Shown: positions 55,500 through 64,000 of the stretch, piece after piece | Numbering within the stretch: the stretch's first letter is position 1 | Layout: the number at the start of each line of letters is the position of its first letter | Assembly (NCBI RefSeq): GCF_000287675.1 | Contig: NZ_ALJL01000001.1 | Span: 18,348 to 82,347, forward strand | Source: Lachnoanaerobaculum sp. ICM7 | GTDB lineage: Bacteria > Bacillota > Clostridia > Lachnospirales > Lachnospiraceae | Reading direction: 5' to 3' | DNA: 64,000 nucleotides | Notes under the pieces: generated by a model | What the model was told of the DNA's origin: nothing | Seen by the model: only the letters and a program-made list of their open reading frames with translations | Databases searched by the model: none | Translations under genes and position numbers: made by a program

Positions 55500-56966
55500 A
55501 TGTATTATATTGGTGTTGATTTGGGAACCTCAGCCCTGAAGCTTGTAATGATGAACAGTAAGGGTGAACTTGTAAAGTCTGTATCAAAGGAGTATCCTCT
55601 ATACTTTCCGCATTCCGGATGGAGTGAGCAAAAGCCCGAAGACTGGTTTATAGCGGTAAAAGAAGGCTTAAAGGAGATAGCTGCAGGCTTAGACGATAAG
55701 ATAGGCGGTATCAGTTTCGGAGGACAGATGCATGGACTGGTTATCCTTGATAAGGATGACAAAGTATTAAGGCCTGCAATACTCTGGAATGACGGCAGAA
55801 GTACTGAGGAAACCGACTATTTAAACAATGTTATCGGGAAGGAAAAACTCTCCAAGCTCACTGCAAATATCGCATTTGCAGGATTTACCGCACCTAAGAT
55901 ACTTTGGGTGAAGAATAATGAGCCTGAGATTTTTGCAAAAATTTCAAAAATAATGCTTCCGAAGGATTATATCAGCTATATGCTTAGCGGAAGCTTTGCT
56001 ACAGACTATTCGGATGCTTCCGGTATGCTGCTTTTGGATGTGAAAAATAAAAAATGGTCATCCGAAATGATTGAAATATGCGGTATTTCAGAAAATATGC
56101 TTCCAAAACTTTTCGAGAGCTTTGAGGTGGTAGGAAATATAAAACCTGAACTTGCAAAAGAACTCGGACTTAATGAAGATATAAAAATAATAGCCGGAGC
56201 CGGAGATAATGCGGCTGCAGCCATAGGAACAGGTACTGTGGGAGAAGGAGCCTGCAATATTTCTTTGGGAACTTCAGGAACCATATTTATATCCAGTCAA
56301 AACTTCGGAGTTGATAAGTATAATGCGCTTCATTCATTTGATCATTCGGATGGAAAATACCACCTTATGGGATGTATGCTCAGTGCGGCTTCATGTAATA
56401 AATGGTGGATGGAAGATATTTTAAAGACAAAGGATTTTTCAAAAGAACAGGAAAATATAGATAATCTTGGAGAAAATAAGGTGTTCTTTTTACCATATCT
56501 TATGGGAGAGCGCTCACCTCACAATGATCCGGCTGCAAGAGGTACATTTATCGGAATGAGTATGGACACAAGAAGAGAAGATATGACACTTGCAATATTG
56601 GAGGGTGTTACCTTTGGACTCAGAGATTCTCTGGAAGTGGCAAGAAGCCTCGGCATAGAGATAAAGAAGACCATGATATGCGGCGGAGGCGCAAAGAGTG
56701 CACTTTGGAAAAAGCTGGTGGCAAATATCATGAATGTAGAAGTGGAAGTACCTGTCAGCGAAGAAGGTCCGGGATTTGGAGCTGCCATACTTGCGGCGGT
56801 AGGCTGCAATGAATACGAAAGTGTTGAAGCGGCTACAAAGTCCATAATAAAAATAAAAGAAAGAATACAACCGGAACCGGAACTCGTGGTAAAATACGAA
56901 AAAAAGTACCAAAAGTTTAGAAAGATATATCCGGCACTTAAAGGTATATTTAAAGAGATTTTATAA
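55500..56966 (+). CDS. xylB: Xylulokinase
   Basis: The 488-residue FGGY kinase phosphorylates D-xylulose. It has the phosphate-1 motif GVDLGTSALK, substrate loop FGGQMHGLV, catalytic GAGDNAAAAIG and SLGTSGTIF. I set the start at ATG 55500, preceded by GGAG at good spacing, rather than ATG 55488. No xylose isomerase is near, so the gene stands apart from a xyl operon here. A different pentulose as substrate is possible. Confidence 0.88.
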   Translation: MYYIGVDLGTSALKLVMMNSKGELVKSVSKEYPLYFPHSGWSEQKPEDWFIAVKEGLKEIAAGLDDKIGGISFGGQMHGLVILDKDDKVLRPAILWNDGRSTEETDYLNNVIGKEKLSKLTANIAFAGFTAPKILWVKNNEPEIFAKISKIMLPKDYISYMLSGSFATDYSDASGMLLLDVKNKKWSSEMIEICGISENMLPKLFESFEVVGNIKPELAKELGLNEDIKIIAGAGDNAAAAIGTGTVGEGACNISLGTSGTIFISSQNFGVDKYNALHSFDHSDGKYHLMGCMLSAASCNKWWMEDILKTKDFSKEQENIDNLGENKVFFLPYLMGERSPHNDPAARGTFIGMSMDTRREDMTLAILEGVTFGLRDSLEVARSLGIEIKKTMICGGGAKSALWKKLVANIMNVEVEVPVSEEGPGFGAAILAAVGCNEYESVEAATKSIIKIKERIQPEPELVVKYEKKYQKFRKIYPALKGIFKEIL

Positions 56967-56978
56967 GGAGGGAAATTT

Positions 56979-57434
56979 ATGTTACAGATAGGAACAAAAG
57001 CACCGGAGTTTTCACTTCCGGATGAGAACGGAACCGTCAGAAACCTTTCAGATTATGAAGGTAAGAAACTTATATTATACTTTTATCCAAAGGATAATAC
57101 TCCGGGATGCAGTGCGCAGGCTTGCGGCTTCGGAGAGTTGTATCCGCAGTTTACGGAAAAAGGAGTAGAGGTTGTAGGCATCAGTAAAGACAGTGTAGCA
57201 TCACATAAGAAATTCAAAGATAAGTATTCATTACCTTTTACACTGCTTTCAAATCCTGAGCTTGACGTGATACAGGCTTATGATGTATGGCATGAGAAAA
57301 AACTCTATGGAAAAGTATCTATGGGAGTGGTAAGAACCACATATCTTATAGACGAAAAGGGAGTTATCATAGAGGCTATGGATAAGGTAAAAGCTGCCAA
57401 GAATCCGGCTGAGATGTTGGAGATTTTGGAATGA
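56979..57434 (+). CDS. bcp: Thiol peroxidase of the BCP/PrxQ type
   Basis: The 151-residue peroxiredoxin reduces peroxides with thioredoxin. The peroxidatic Cys44 is in TPGCSAQACG, and the resolving Cys49 lies five residues on, as in BCP. The length is normal. It follows xylB by 12 bases and overlaps yaaA by 4 bases (ATGA), suggesting an oxidative stress pair with YaaA. Confidence 0.93.
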   Translation: MLQIGTKAPEFSLPDENGTVRNLSDYEGKKLILYFYPKDNTPGCSAQACGFGELYPQFTEKGVEVVGISKDSVASHKKFKDKYSLPFTLLSNPELDVIQAYDVWHEKKLYGKVSMGVVRTTYLIDEKGVIIEAMDKVKAAKNPAEMLEILE

Positions 57435-58174
57435 AAACAGTAGTATCACCTGCCAAGACAATGATAGAAAATACAGACTGTTATATCGGCAGCAGTGTAC
57501 CTACATATATTGATAAGAGCAAGATCCTTTTAGAAGAGATAAGACAAAGATCTTACGAAGAGCTGAAAGAGATCTGGAAATGCAATGAAAAGATTGCAAA
57601 TGAAAATTTTGACAGATTTAAAAACATGAATTTGCAGGGGAGTCTTACCCCTGCAATATTTTCTTATCAAGGTATACAGTATCAGTATATGGCGGTAAAT
57701 GTAATGGAAACCTCTGCAATAGAGTATATAAAAGAGAATTTATATATACTTTCGGGATTTTTCGGAATACTTAGAGCATTTGACGGCGTAAGTCCGTACA
57801 GACTTGAGATGCAGGCAAAGATGGAAATAGGAGAGCACAAAAATCTGTATGAATTTTGGGGAGATAAAATATATAAAAGGATTTTTGAAACCGGAGAAGT
57901 GGTAATAAATCTTGCCTCAAAAGAATATTCAAAAACTATAGAAAGCTATCTTTCAAAAGAAAATAAATTCATCACATGTGTGTTTGCCGAGAAAAAAGAC
58001 GGTAAGGTAGTACAAAAAGCCACCATGGCAAAGATGGCAAGAGGTGAGATGGTAAACTTCCTTGCATCCGGAAATATCCAAAATGAAGATGAGATAAAAA
58101 AGTTTGACAGACTCGGATTCAAATTTGATAAAGAGCTTTCAAATGAGAAAAAATATGTATTTATATTAGAGTAA
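57431..58174 (+). CDS. yaaA: YaaA-family peroxide stress protein
   Basis: The 247-residue protein matches YaaA: KTVVSPAKTMIE at the start, AIFSYQGIQYQYM, LSGFFGILRAFDGVSPYRLEM, and a C-terminal KMARGEMVNFL. YaaA lowers free iron under peroxide stress in E. coli and binds DNA. Coupling to bcp by a 4-base overlap fits this role. Confidence 0.92.
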   Translation: MKTVVSPAKTMIENTDCYIGSSVPTYIDKSKILLEEIRQRSYEELKEIWKCNEKIANENFDRFKNMNLQGSLTPAIFSYQGIQYQYMAVNVMETSAIEYIKENLYILSGFFGILRAFDGVSPYRLEMQAKMEIGEHKNLYEFWGDKIYKRIFETGEVVINLASKEYSKTIESYLSKENKFITCVFAEKKDGKVVQKATMAKMARGEMVNFLASGNIQNEDEIKKFDRLGFKFDKELSNEKKYVFILE

Positions 58175-58189
58175 TTTCGGAAGGTTATT

Positions 58190-58732
58190 ATGTATATTTC
58201 AAAACCCTATAAGGGAAGACCTGTTGATATAGAAAACAGACAGGACAAAGAAAAAAGATGTTATGATTTTTTGGACGGCTTGGGAGTGGAATATGAGGTG
58301 GTTGACCATGATGAAGCTTCAGATATGGAAAAGTGCAAGGAGATAGAGGGTACGCTTGGAGTTAAGATATGCAAAAATATAGTTCTTTGCAACAGGCAGG
58401 AAACAAAGTTTTTCCTCTTTATGATGCCCGGAGATAAGAAATATGTTACAAAAGATATCTCAAAGAAACTGGATATGTCCCGACTCTCCTTTGCAAAAGA
58501 AAACTATTTGAAGGAATTTTTGGATGTAACACCGGGATCTGTAAGTGTACTCGGACTTTTAAATGACAAAGACAACAGAGTGGAACTTGTAATAGACAAA
58601 GATGTAATACAGGCGGATTTTATCAGATGTCATCCATGTGAGAATACATCAACACTGAAGATAAGCACTGAAGATTTTTTAAATAAGATAATACCTGCAT
58701 TGGGAAAAGAAGCTAAAATAATAGATAATTGA
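58190..58732 (+). CDS. YbaK/ProX-type aminoacyl-tRNA deacylase
   Basis: The 180-residue protein is of the YbaK/ProRS-editing family. It has a YEVVDHDEAS start, GVKICKNIVLCNRQ, a YVTKDISKKL segment and VTPGSVSVLGLLNDK, the usual signature. Such proteins remove alanine or cysteine mis-charged on tRNA-Pro or similar. The exact specificity cannot be read. The stop overlaps the region before the Y-family polymerase gene. Confidence 0.85.
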   Translation: MYISKPYKGRPVDIENRQDKEKRCYDFLDGLGVEYEVVDHDEASDMEKCKEIEGTLGVKICKNIVLCNRQETKFFLFMMPGDKKYVTKDISKKLDMSRLSFAKENYLKEFLDVTPGSVSVLGLLNDKDNRVELVIDKDVIQADFIRCHPCENTSTLKISTEDFLNKIIPALGKEAKIIDN

Positions 58733-58734
58733 AA

Positions 58735-60204
58735 ATGAATAATAAAAAAATGATATTTGCGGCAATAGACTTAAAATCCTTCTACGCCTCGGTAGAGTGC
58801 AGAGAAAGAAAATTGGACCCCTTGGATATAAATCTGGTGGTGGCTGATGAGAGCAGAACCTCAAAGACTATCTGCCTTGCGGTAAGTCCCGCACTTAAGA
58901 CCTTTGGAATACCGGGAAGGCCAAGACTTTTTGAAGTAATAAAAAGACTGCAGGAAGTAAATAACAGAAGAGAAAAACTTGTAGGAAAGGCTGAAGGAAA
59001 GTCATATTCTCTTGAAGAACTCAAAAAAAATGTAAAGCTGGAAGTTGATTTGGTGGTGGCTGTACCGAGAATGAAAAAATATATGGAGTACAGCGCAAGA
59101 ATAATCAGTGTATATCTAAAGTATGTCTCACCTGAGGATATCTATGTATATTCGGTGGATGAGGTCTTTATAGATATTACGGGATATGCAGGCGATGATG
59201 CAACAGGTTTTGTGGAAAAAATGGTAAAAGATGTCCTTGATACCACAGGAATAACGGCAAGTGCCGGTATAGGTGAAAATATGTATCTGGCAAAAATAGC
59301 TATGGATATCATGGCAAAAAGAGCCGAGCCTAATGAGCATGGAGCAAGAATAGGAGAGCTGAGTGTCAAATCCTACAGAGAAAAGCTTTGGAGTCATACA
59401 CCTATTACCGATTTTTGGAGAATAGGAAGAGGTTACAGCAAGAACCTTGCAAAGTACGGAATGTATACAATGGGAGATATTGCAAGGGAGAGCTTAAAAA
59501 AGAATCGTGCCAATGAGGGAATGAATCTTTTATATAAGCTGTTTGGAAAAAATGCAAGCTTTTTGATAGAACATGCCTGGGGAATTGACAATACGGATAT
59601 CAAAGATATAAAAGCATATACACCGGAGAAGAAAAGTATAAGCGAAGGTCAGGTATTGCTTAGAGCATACAGCTATGAAGAGGTAAGAACGATTGTTATA
59701 GAGATGGCGGAAAGACTCTCATTTTCATTGCTGGAAAAAGATACCGCCACAAGGCAGATAACTTTAAGTATAGGATACGATATAGACAGCTTGGCAGATC
59801 CGAAAACAGCAAAAAATTATACCGGGAATATTACAAAAGACTTTTACGGAAGGAGCGTACCTGAGGGAGCACATGGCTCGATAAATCTTTTATCATATAC
59901 CAATTCCACAAAAGAGATCTGCAAGAAAAGTGAGGAGCTATTTGAGAAACTTGCAAATCCCATATTGCTGTTTAGAAGGATAACCATAGTTGCGAGTGAG
60001 ATAAGTCATAAAAGCAGCGCAGGCTGTACGGGAAATCTCTTGGAAGCAAACAGCATTTCGGAAGAAAAAGAAAGCAGCAGAATGAAAGCCGTACTTAAAG
60101 TAAAAAGAAAATTCGGAAACAATGCCATATTTAAAGGGCTTAATCTCAAAGAAGAGGGAACTGCACTTGACAGAAACAGGCAAATAGGCGGACATAGGGA
60201 ATAA
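58735..60204 (+). CDS. Y-family DNA polymerase (UmuC/Pol IV-like)
   Basis: The 489-residue translesion polymerase has catalytic acid motifs AAIDLKSFYASVE and YSVDEVFIDIT, the fingers region LVVADESRTSKTICLAVSP, an HhH thumb (GRGYSKNLAKYGMYTMGDIA) and a little-finger domain (about 300-440). The Lachnospiraceae-type insertion VNNRREKLVGKAEG is near residue 85. The start at ATG 58735 has no clear ribosome site and overlaps the end region of the previous gene, so it is probably translated by coupling. No LexA box was found before it. Confidence 0.9.
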   Translation: MNNKKMIFAAIDLKSFYASVECRERKLDPLDINLVVADESRTSKTICLAVSPALKTFGIPGRPRLFEVIKRLQEVNNRREKLVGKAEGKSYSLEELKKNVKLEVDLVVAVPRMKKYMEYSARIISVYLKYVSPEDIYVYSVDEVFIDITGYAGDDATGFVEKMVKDVLDTTGITASAGIGENMYLAKIAMDIMAKRAEPNEHGARIGELSVKSYREKLWSHTPITDFWRIGRGYSKNLAKYGMYTMGDIARESLKKNRANEGMNLLYKLFGKNASFLIEHAWGIDNTDIKDIKAYTPEKKSISEGQVLLRAYSYEEVRTIVIEMAERLSFSLLEKDTATRQITLSIGYDIDSLADPKTAKNYTGNITKDFYGRSVPEGAHGSINLLSYTNSTKEICKKSEELFEKLANPILLFRRITIVASEISHKSSAGCTGNLLEANSISEEKESSRMKAVLKVKRKFGNNAIFKGLNLKEEGTALDRNRQIGGHRE

Positions 60205-60216
60205 AGTGGAAATACA

Positions 60217-60244
60217 TTGAAAAATATCGAAAATGATATATACT
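60217..60244 (+). promoter_or_regulatory. Promoter of the lipoprotein gene at 60299
   Basis: TTGAAA (60217-60222) and TATACT (60239-60244), 16 bases apart. Confidence 0.45.
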
Positions 60245-60298
60245 GTAGATAACAGTTTATTTGCTTCAGTTCGTTAAAATCAAATAAGGAGATATCTT

Positions 60299-60811
60299 AT
60301 GAGAAAACTTAAGACAATTTTTGTGACAATGTTACTTGCGGTATTTCTACTTAGCGGATGTTTTAGTTCAGACAAGGCCGAAAATAACGAGCCGGATGTT
60401 CTGACAAAAACATCATGGATTTCATATGATGACGGATCATATTGGGTGTTCAATGAGGACCACAGCTTTTTCTGGTATCAGGAGAAGGGGGTTACCGATG
60501 ACAATTATTATGGCGGAACATATAAATTGTACAGAGGTGAGAAAGCAATGGATTTTATTGAAAAGAAGCTTTCCTCATATGGTGTGACCAAGGATGAGTT
60601 GATAGACGTTATAAACAGATCGGATCAATATACGGTTGAAGATTTTATATGCATTTATACAAAGAATACGACATTTATGTTAGAGGGTAAGGAACAGATA
60701 TCTAAACCGAACATGATACCCTACATGGGATTTCTTTTGAAAGATGAAACTGTACTTGATATTGCAAATATGAAGACCGCATCTTACTACGGATTTATTA
60801 AAGAAGAATAG
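60299..60811 (+). CDS. Small lipoprotein of unknown function
   Basis: The 170-residue lipoprotein has a leader with lipobox LSGC (VTMLLAVFLLSGC), then a domain with WISYDDGSYWVFNEDHSFFW and YYGGTYKLYRGEKAM that looks like a lipocalin-type or beta-sheet ligand-binding fold. I do not know its function. AAGGAGATA is before the ATG. It lies just before the tandem membrane protein array. Confidence 0.7.
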   Translation: MRKLKTIFVTMLLAVFLLSGCFSSDKAENNEPDVLTKTSWISYDDGSYWVFNEDHSFFWYQEKGVTDDNYYGGTYKLYRGEKAMDFIEKKLSSYGVTKDELIDVINRSDQYTVEDFICIYTKNTTFMLEGKEQISKPNMIPYMGFLLKDETVLDIANMKTASYYGFIKEE

Positions 60812-60906
60812 AAAATTTATACAGCCCACGCATTTATGTTACTGATAAGTTAAAGTATTACTTTGTCAGGATATAATTGTGTGGACTTTTTGATTGGAGA
60901 GATAGG

Positions 60907-61653
60907 ATGGAAAAGAGAAAAATAAGCCAGAATGAAGAAGCAATAAGAGGTATTCTGATAATAATAGTATTTATAGTGGGACTGGTATTCCTTAGAGATA
61001 TACTGGCAAAAAGGGGAGTGAGGATTTTGATGCTGACAAGGCAAGATTATATGAATGCAGTAGAATATTATATGCAGCAAAAATATGGGGAGAAGTTTGA
61101 AGGGGACTACATACTGGAAGGTAGTATATATGTGCATCCTAAGGCAAAACCTGAGTGGCACGCAGTAGTAGAAGTTTATAGTAAAAATGGATTAACTCAC
61201 TTTAGTGATAATTATGTAGGATATCTAAAGAAAGAAGAACTTGAGAAGTATATCTATGAGCTGGTAAAACCGATATATGGGGATTGTAAAGTGTATACTC
61301 AACCGTATGGTTTTTCACTGGATGATAGCTTTAATAGAGATACAGACTTGATGACATATGTAAGTAATAGTGACTATATTACATTTATATTTACAAATAA
61401 AAATGTTGAAAACAGAGAAGAAGATTTTGAAAAGTCATGTAATATATTTGTAGATAAAGACTTGCAGACCAACAGATTACTGGTAACATATATCACGAAA
61501 AAAGATTTTGATAAGTTTGAAGAAGAAATAATAGACTATACGTTTAATAAATTAAAGTTTTACTATAGAATTTCCAGCTTTTATGATAAGGCGTACAAAA
61601 CAGGTTTTGACGATATGCGTATATTGGAAGGAGACAAGGATTATGGCAAGTGA
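60907..61653 (+). CDS. Array family A membrane protein, copy A1
   Basis: This 248-residue protein belongs to a locally repeated family. A basic head with the conserved SQNEEAIRG is followed by one membrane helix (ILIIIVFIVGLVFLRDILA) and a soluble domain with YYMQQKYGEKFEGDY, YVHPKAKPEWH and YLKKEELEKYIYELVKPIYG. I do not recognise the fold; it may face the outside. The start follows GGAGAGATAGG. The last 11 bases overlap the truncated B1' gene. Paralogs follow at 61850 and 63762. Confidence 0.7.
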   Translation: MEKRKISQNEEAIRGILIIIVFIVGLVFLRDILAKRGVRILMLTRQDYMNAVEYYMQQKYGEKFEGDYILEGSIYVHPKAKPEWHAVVEVYSKNGLTHFSDNYVGYLKKEELEKYIYELVKPIYGDCKVYTQPYGFSLDDSFNRDTDLMTYVSNSDYITFIFTNKNVENREEDFEKSCNIFVDKDLQTNRLLVTYITKKDFDKFEEEIIDYTFNKLKFYYRISSFYDKAYKTGFDDMRILEGDKDYGK

Positions 61654-61774
61654 TAGACCTACAGATAAAGACTTACAGGAAAAGGCATTGCAATTATATC
61701 ACTTAAGGTTAGGCAATGAAGATGTAGAAAATATAAAGAAAATGTTTCCAAAGGCAAGGATAGTTATAGAGTAA
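61643..61774 (+). pseudogene. B1', internally deleted copy of family B
   Basis: A 43-residue frame (MASDRPTDKDLQEKAL then QLYHLRLGNEDVENIKKMF) fuses the first 16 residues of family B directly to the last 27. The intact neighbour at 62583 has about 137 further residues between those parts, including the membrane helix. The reading frame is kept. A ribosome site (GGAGACAAGG) is present, so the peptide may still be made, though probably without function. Confidence 0.7.
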
Positions 61775-61849
61775 ATATATACAGATTTTTTGATTATATG
61801 GTTTATTACAATATATGAACACAGAGGAATTTTTATTTAAAGGAATAGG

Positions 61850-62599
61850 ATGAAAAAGAGAAGATTAAGTCAAAATGAAGAAGCAATAAGAGGTATTCTT
61901 ATAATAATAGCATTTATAGTGGGACTGGTATTCCTTAGAGATATACTGGTAAAAAGGGGAGTAAGCATTACTATGTTAACAGAGTTAGACTATATAAATG
62001 CAGCAGAATATTACATGCAGAAAAAATATGGAGAGAAGTTTGAAGGAGAATATGTATATGAAGATAGCGTGTATGTACATCCAAAGTCAAAACCGGAGTG
62101 GCATGTAGTAGTGGACTTTGAGAGTGAGGGAGGGATGACATATTTTCATGATAATTATGTAGGATACTTAAAGAAAGAAGAACTTGAGAAGTATATATAT
62201 GAGCTGGTAAAACCTATATACGGAGAGTGTAAAGTGTATATAGAGCCACATGGGTTTGCATTGGATGACAGCTGGAGCAAAGATACAGATATGAGAATAT
62301 ATGCGAGTAAGGGAGATTACAATGTAAATATATTTACAAATAATAGTATAGAATATATAGACACAGAATTTAAAAGCATATGTCAAATTTTTATAGATAA
62401 TAAACTTGAGAGTAATGTAATATTAGCAACATATATTACGGATTCGGATTTAAAAAAATTTCAAGAGAAGTATATTGACATGATAAATAATAAACGAAGC
62501 TTCTTCTACAGGATAGTTGCAGTATATGATAATGTGGAAAAAAGATTTATAGATATAGATATATTGAAAGGACGTGAGGATTATGCCAATCAAGAATAG
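61850..62599 (+). CDS. Array family A membrane protein, copy A2
   Basis: The 249-residue paralog of A1 has the same head KKRRLSQNEEAIRG, a membrane helix (ILIIIAFIVGLVFLRDIL) and a matching soluble domain (YMQKKYGEKFEGEY; YVGYLKKEELEKYIYELV). Differences cluster in the central exposed stretch (FESEGGMTYFHDN) and the C-terminal 90 residues. It overlaps B2 by 17 bases, the same arrangement as A1/B1'. The function is unknown. Confidence 0.7.
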   Translation: MKKRRLSQNEEAIRGILIIIAFIVGLVFLRDILVKRGVSITMLTELDYINAAEYYMQKKYGEKFEGEYVYEDSVYVHPKSKPEWHVVVDFESEGGMTYFHDNYVGYLKKEELEKYIYELVKPIYGECKVYIEPHGFALDDSWSKDTDMRIYASKGDYNVNIFTNNSIEYIDTEFKSICQIFIDNKLESNVILATYITDSDLKKFQEKYIDMINNKRSFFYRIVAVYDNVEKRFIDIDILKGREDYANQE

Positions 62600-63125
62600 A
62601 CCAACAGAAGATGACTTACAGGAAAAAGCATTATATGATATCCTACAATATAAGAAGATAATTTGTATAACCATAATAATTATTATCGTATTTGCATTAT
62701 ATACTGTAAATAAAATAGCTTTTTTCCATGACCCGGAGTTTGAAAGATTGGTAAGAGAAACCAAGGTTAATTACTGGATGTATACTACAGATGAAGATAA
62801 AAGACATAAGCCACTAGAAGGTATTATTTGGAAGAGCAATCTTGAATGTGTAGGAAAAATATATATAAACTTCCGAGAATATCATATAAGAGACATAAGC
62901 GACTTGATATATTTTAAGAATGTTGAATCAATACATTTGGCTTATTCAAGTGCATATGACGGAGATAAGAGTATATATGATGACGAGCATGTGCTTGATA
63001 ATTTATACAAGATAAAAGATTTAAAATACTTGGATGACTTGCAATTATATCACTTAAAGTTAGATGATGAAGCTATAGAAAATATAAAGAAAATGTTTCC
63101 TAATGCGAGGGTAGTTATAGAGTAA
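62583..63125 (+). CDS. Array family B membrane protein, copy B2 (full length)
   Basis: The 180-residue protein has a short polar head (RPTEDDLQEKAL), one membrane helix (IICITIIIIIVFALYTVN) and a soluble part. The final 80 residues have an LRR-like rhythm: YFKNVESIHLAYSS, then LKYLDDLQLYHLKLDDEAI. This could be a protein-binding surface. It is the only complete B copy with the head. ATG 62583 is 6-8 bases after GTGAGG. Overlap with A2 suggests paired production of A and B. Confidence 0.7.
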   Translation: MPIKNRPTEDDLQEKALYDILQYKKIICITIIIIIVFALYTVNKIAFFHDPEFERLVRETKVNYWMYTTDEDKRHKPLEGIIWKSNLECVGKIYINFREYHIRDISDLIYFKNVESIHLAYSSAYDGDKSIYDDEHVLDNLYKIKDLKYLDDLQLYHLKLDDEAIENIKKMFPNARVVIE

Positions 63126-63281
63126 ATATATACGGATATTTGTATATATGTGAATACAGAATTTATCCAAGTTACAAAGTAGATACCGGGGAAATTGAAA
63201 TGACAAAAGCGTGTATTGAGAATTTTAATACAAATTTTTCTAAAGGTGTTAAGTTTGAAATATTTGCCGGAGGTATGGGAT

Positions 63282-63746
63282 ATGATGAAAAAAAGAAGAA
63301 TACAAATTGCTATTGTTGTGATGTCGGTAATTTGTATATACATTATGAACCAAATAGTCTTTTTTAAAGATAGAGAGTTTGAAAGGGCGGTAAGAGATAC
63401 TTTAATATCATCTAAAGTGTCAATGGTAGATAGAAGAGAAAAGGCATTAGATGGAATAATTTGGAAAAAAGATCTTGAAAAGGTTCAGTTTGTATCAATA
63501 AACTTTAGAGAATATAAAGTAAAAAATATTGAAGATATAAAGTATTTTAAGAATACTAAAACTGTATGGTTTAGTTACACAAGTGCGTATGATGGAGATA
63601 AGAGTATTTATGAGGATGAGCATGTGCTTGATAATATATATATAATAAAAAAATTGGCACATTTAGAGAATTTACATTTATATCATTTGAAGATAAATGA
63701 AAACATTGAAGCTATGTTTCCTGAAGCAGAAGTTTCTATCGAGTAG
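63282..63746 (+). CDS. Array family B membrane protein, copy B3 (headless)
   Basis: The 154-residue paralog of B2 lacks the N-terminal polar head but keeps the membrane helix (IQIAIVVMSVICIYIMN) and the LRR-like end (YFKNTKTVWFSYTSAYDGDK; LHLYHLKINENIEAMF). I chose ATG 63282, 8 bases after GGAGG; longer frames starting at 63216 have no such site. Sixteen bases separate it from A3. Confidence 0.7.
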   Translation: MMKKRRIQIAIVVMSVICIYIMNQIVFFKDREFERAVRDTLISSKVSMVDRREKALDGIIWKKDLEKVQFVSINFREYKVKNIEDIKYFKNTKTVWFSYTSAYDGDKSIYEDEHVLDNIYIIKKLAHLENLHLYHLKINENIEAMFPEAEVSIE

Positions 63747-63761
63747 AGGTTAAAAAATCAA

Positions 63762-64000
63762 ATGTTGAAAAAGAGAAGACTAAGCCAAAATGAAGAGGCA
63801 ATAAGGGGTATTTTACTGATAATAGTTTTTATAGTTGGACTTGTATTCCTCAGGGATATACTTGTAAAAAGAGGAGTAAGGATTTTGATGCTTACAAGGC
63901 AAGATTATATGAATGCAGTAGAATATTACATGCAGAAAAAATATGGAGAGAAGTTTGAAGGTGAGTATATAGTTGATAATAGTATATATGTACATCCAAA
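63762..64000 (+). CDS. Array family A membrane protein, copy A3 (partial)
   Basis: The frame from ATG 63762 runs to the window end. It shows the family A head KKRRLSQNEEAIRG, a membrane helix (ILLIIVFIVGLVFLRDIL), MLTRQDYMNAVEYYMQKKY and YVHPK. The 3' part lies outside. It resembles A1 more than A2 after the helix. Function as for the other family A members: unknown. Confidence 0.65.
   Translation, partial: MLKKRRLSQNEEAIRGILLIIVFIVGLVFLRDILVKRGVRILMLTRQDYMNAVEYYMQKKYGEKFEGEYIVDNSIYVHP

Larger units (their letters stand above)
60907..64000 (+). repeat. Tandem paralog array (A1-B1'-A2-B2-B3-A3)
   Basis: Two families alternate: A (about 249 residues, SQNEEAIRG head) and B (about 155-180 residues, LRR-like end). 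Copies share long near-identical nucleotide stretches, for example the A starts at 60907, 61850 and 63762. The array continues beyond the window. This is a typical product of tandem duplication with divergence. Confidence 0.8.

Noticed and set aside
63140..63367. Frame of about 75 codons upstream of and overlapping B3
   Set aside because: It has no ribosome site, has a Cys/Asn-rich composition unlike its neighbours, and overlaps B3 in another frame.

Overview
The window comes from a low-GC Gram-positive bacterium, most likely a Lachnospiraceae-type member of the Clostridia. The basis is AT-rich coding with many ATA codons, strong AGGAGG ribosome sites, a Zn-type S18 in an rpsF-ssb-rpsR operon, YW-type cell-wall-binding repeats, a CIRCE/HrcA-type operator and a Gram-positive LexA box. 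I cannot name the genus. No tRNA, rRNA, CRISPR array, IS element or phage integrase was recognised.

Positions 1-15974 (+ strand) hold an accessory cluster that looks like one end of a contractile injection system (type VI/phage-tail-like) locus. It has an Hsp70-like ATPase, a protein with a zinc ribbon and two FHA domains, a leaderless CHAP peptidoglycan hydrolase with wall-binding repeats, two YARHG proteins, two gpD/VgrG-like spike proteins, a PAAR-like (DUF4280-type) protein with a hydrophobic segment, an Imm11-like protein and a DcrB/Eag-like candidate adaptor. The C-terminal module of the PAAR-like protein recurs in two tandem, 676-bp-spaced membrane proteins and a decayed third copy. 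Sheath, tube and baseplate genes are not in the window and would have to lie before position 1 or elsewhere.

Positions 16039-23215 (- strand) are a yge-type catabolic operon: YheO-like regulator, diaminopropionate ammonia-lyase, YgeY hydrolase, YgeW carbamoyltransferase, carbamate kinase and an NCS2 purine/uracil permease. It fits nitrogen/purine-derived catabolism that makes ATP through carbamoyl phosphate. Then follow a lipoprotein with an apparent ACG start, tadA, an OmpR-type two-component system, ftsH behind a CIRCE-containing promoter, prfB with its programmed frameshift, and an RloB/AAA-ATPase candidate defence pair (- strand).

Positions 32841-39409 carry an iron-type ABC importer (lipoprotein, ATPase, fused permease) followed by a YesM/YesN-type two-component system. 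From 39421 to 60811 the content is mostly core: rpsF-ssb-rpsR, a secreted wall-binding repeat protein, HIT and rhomboid proteins, rpsB-tsf, a PHP hydrolase, MATE and EamA transporters, a dicarboxylate/amino-acid symporter with a cysteine-desulfidase-like enzyme (- strand), a LysR regulator, SOS-type uvrB, a split ThrE-type exporter, xylB, bcp, yaaA, a YbaK-like deacylase, a Y-family polymerase and a lipoprotein.

From 60907 to the right edge is a second accessory region: a tandem array of two small membrane protein families (A and B, order A1-B1'-A2-B2-B3-A3). B1' is an internally deleted copy and A3 is cut by the window end. No gene-free stretch exceeds 300 bases; the longest, 23145-23430, contains divergent promoters and a palindromic operator candidate.
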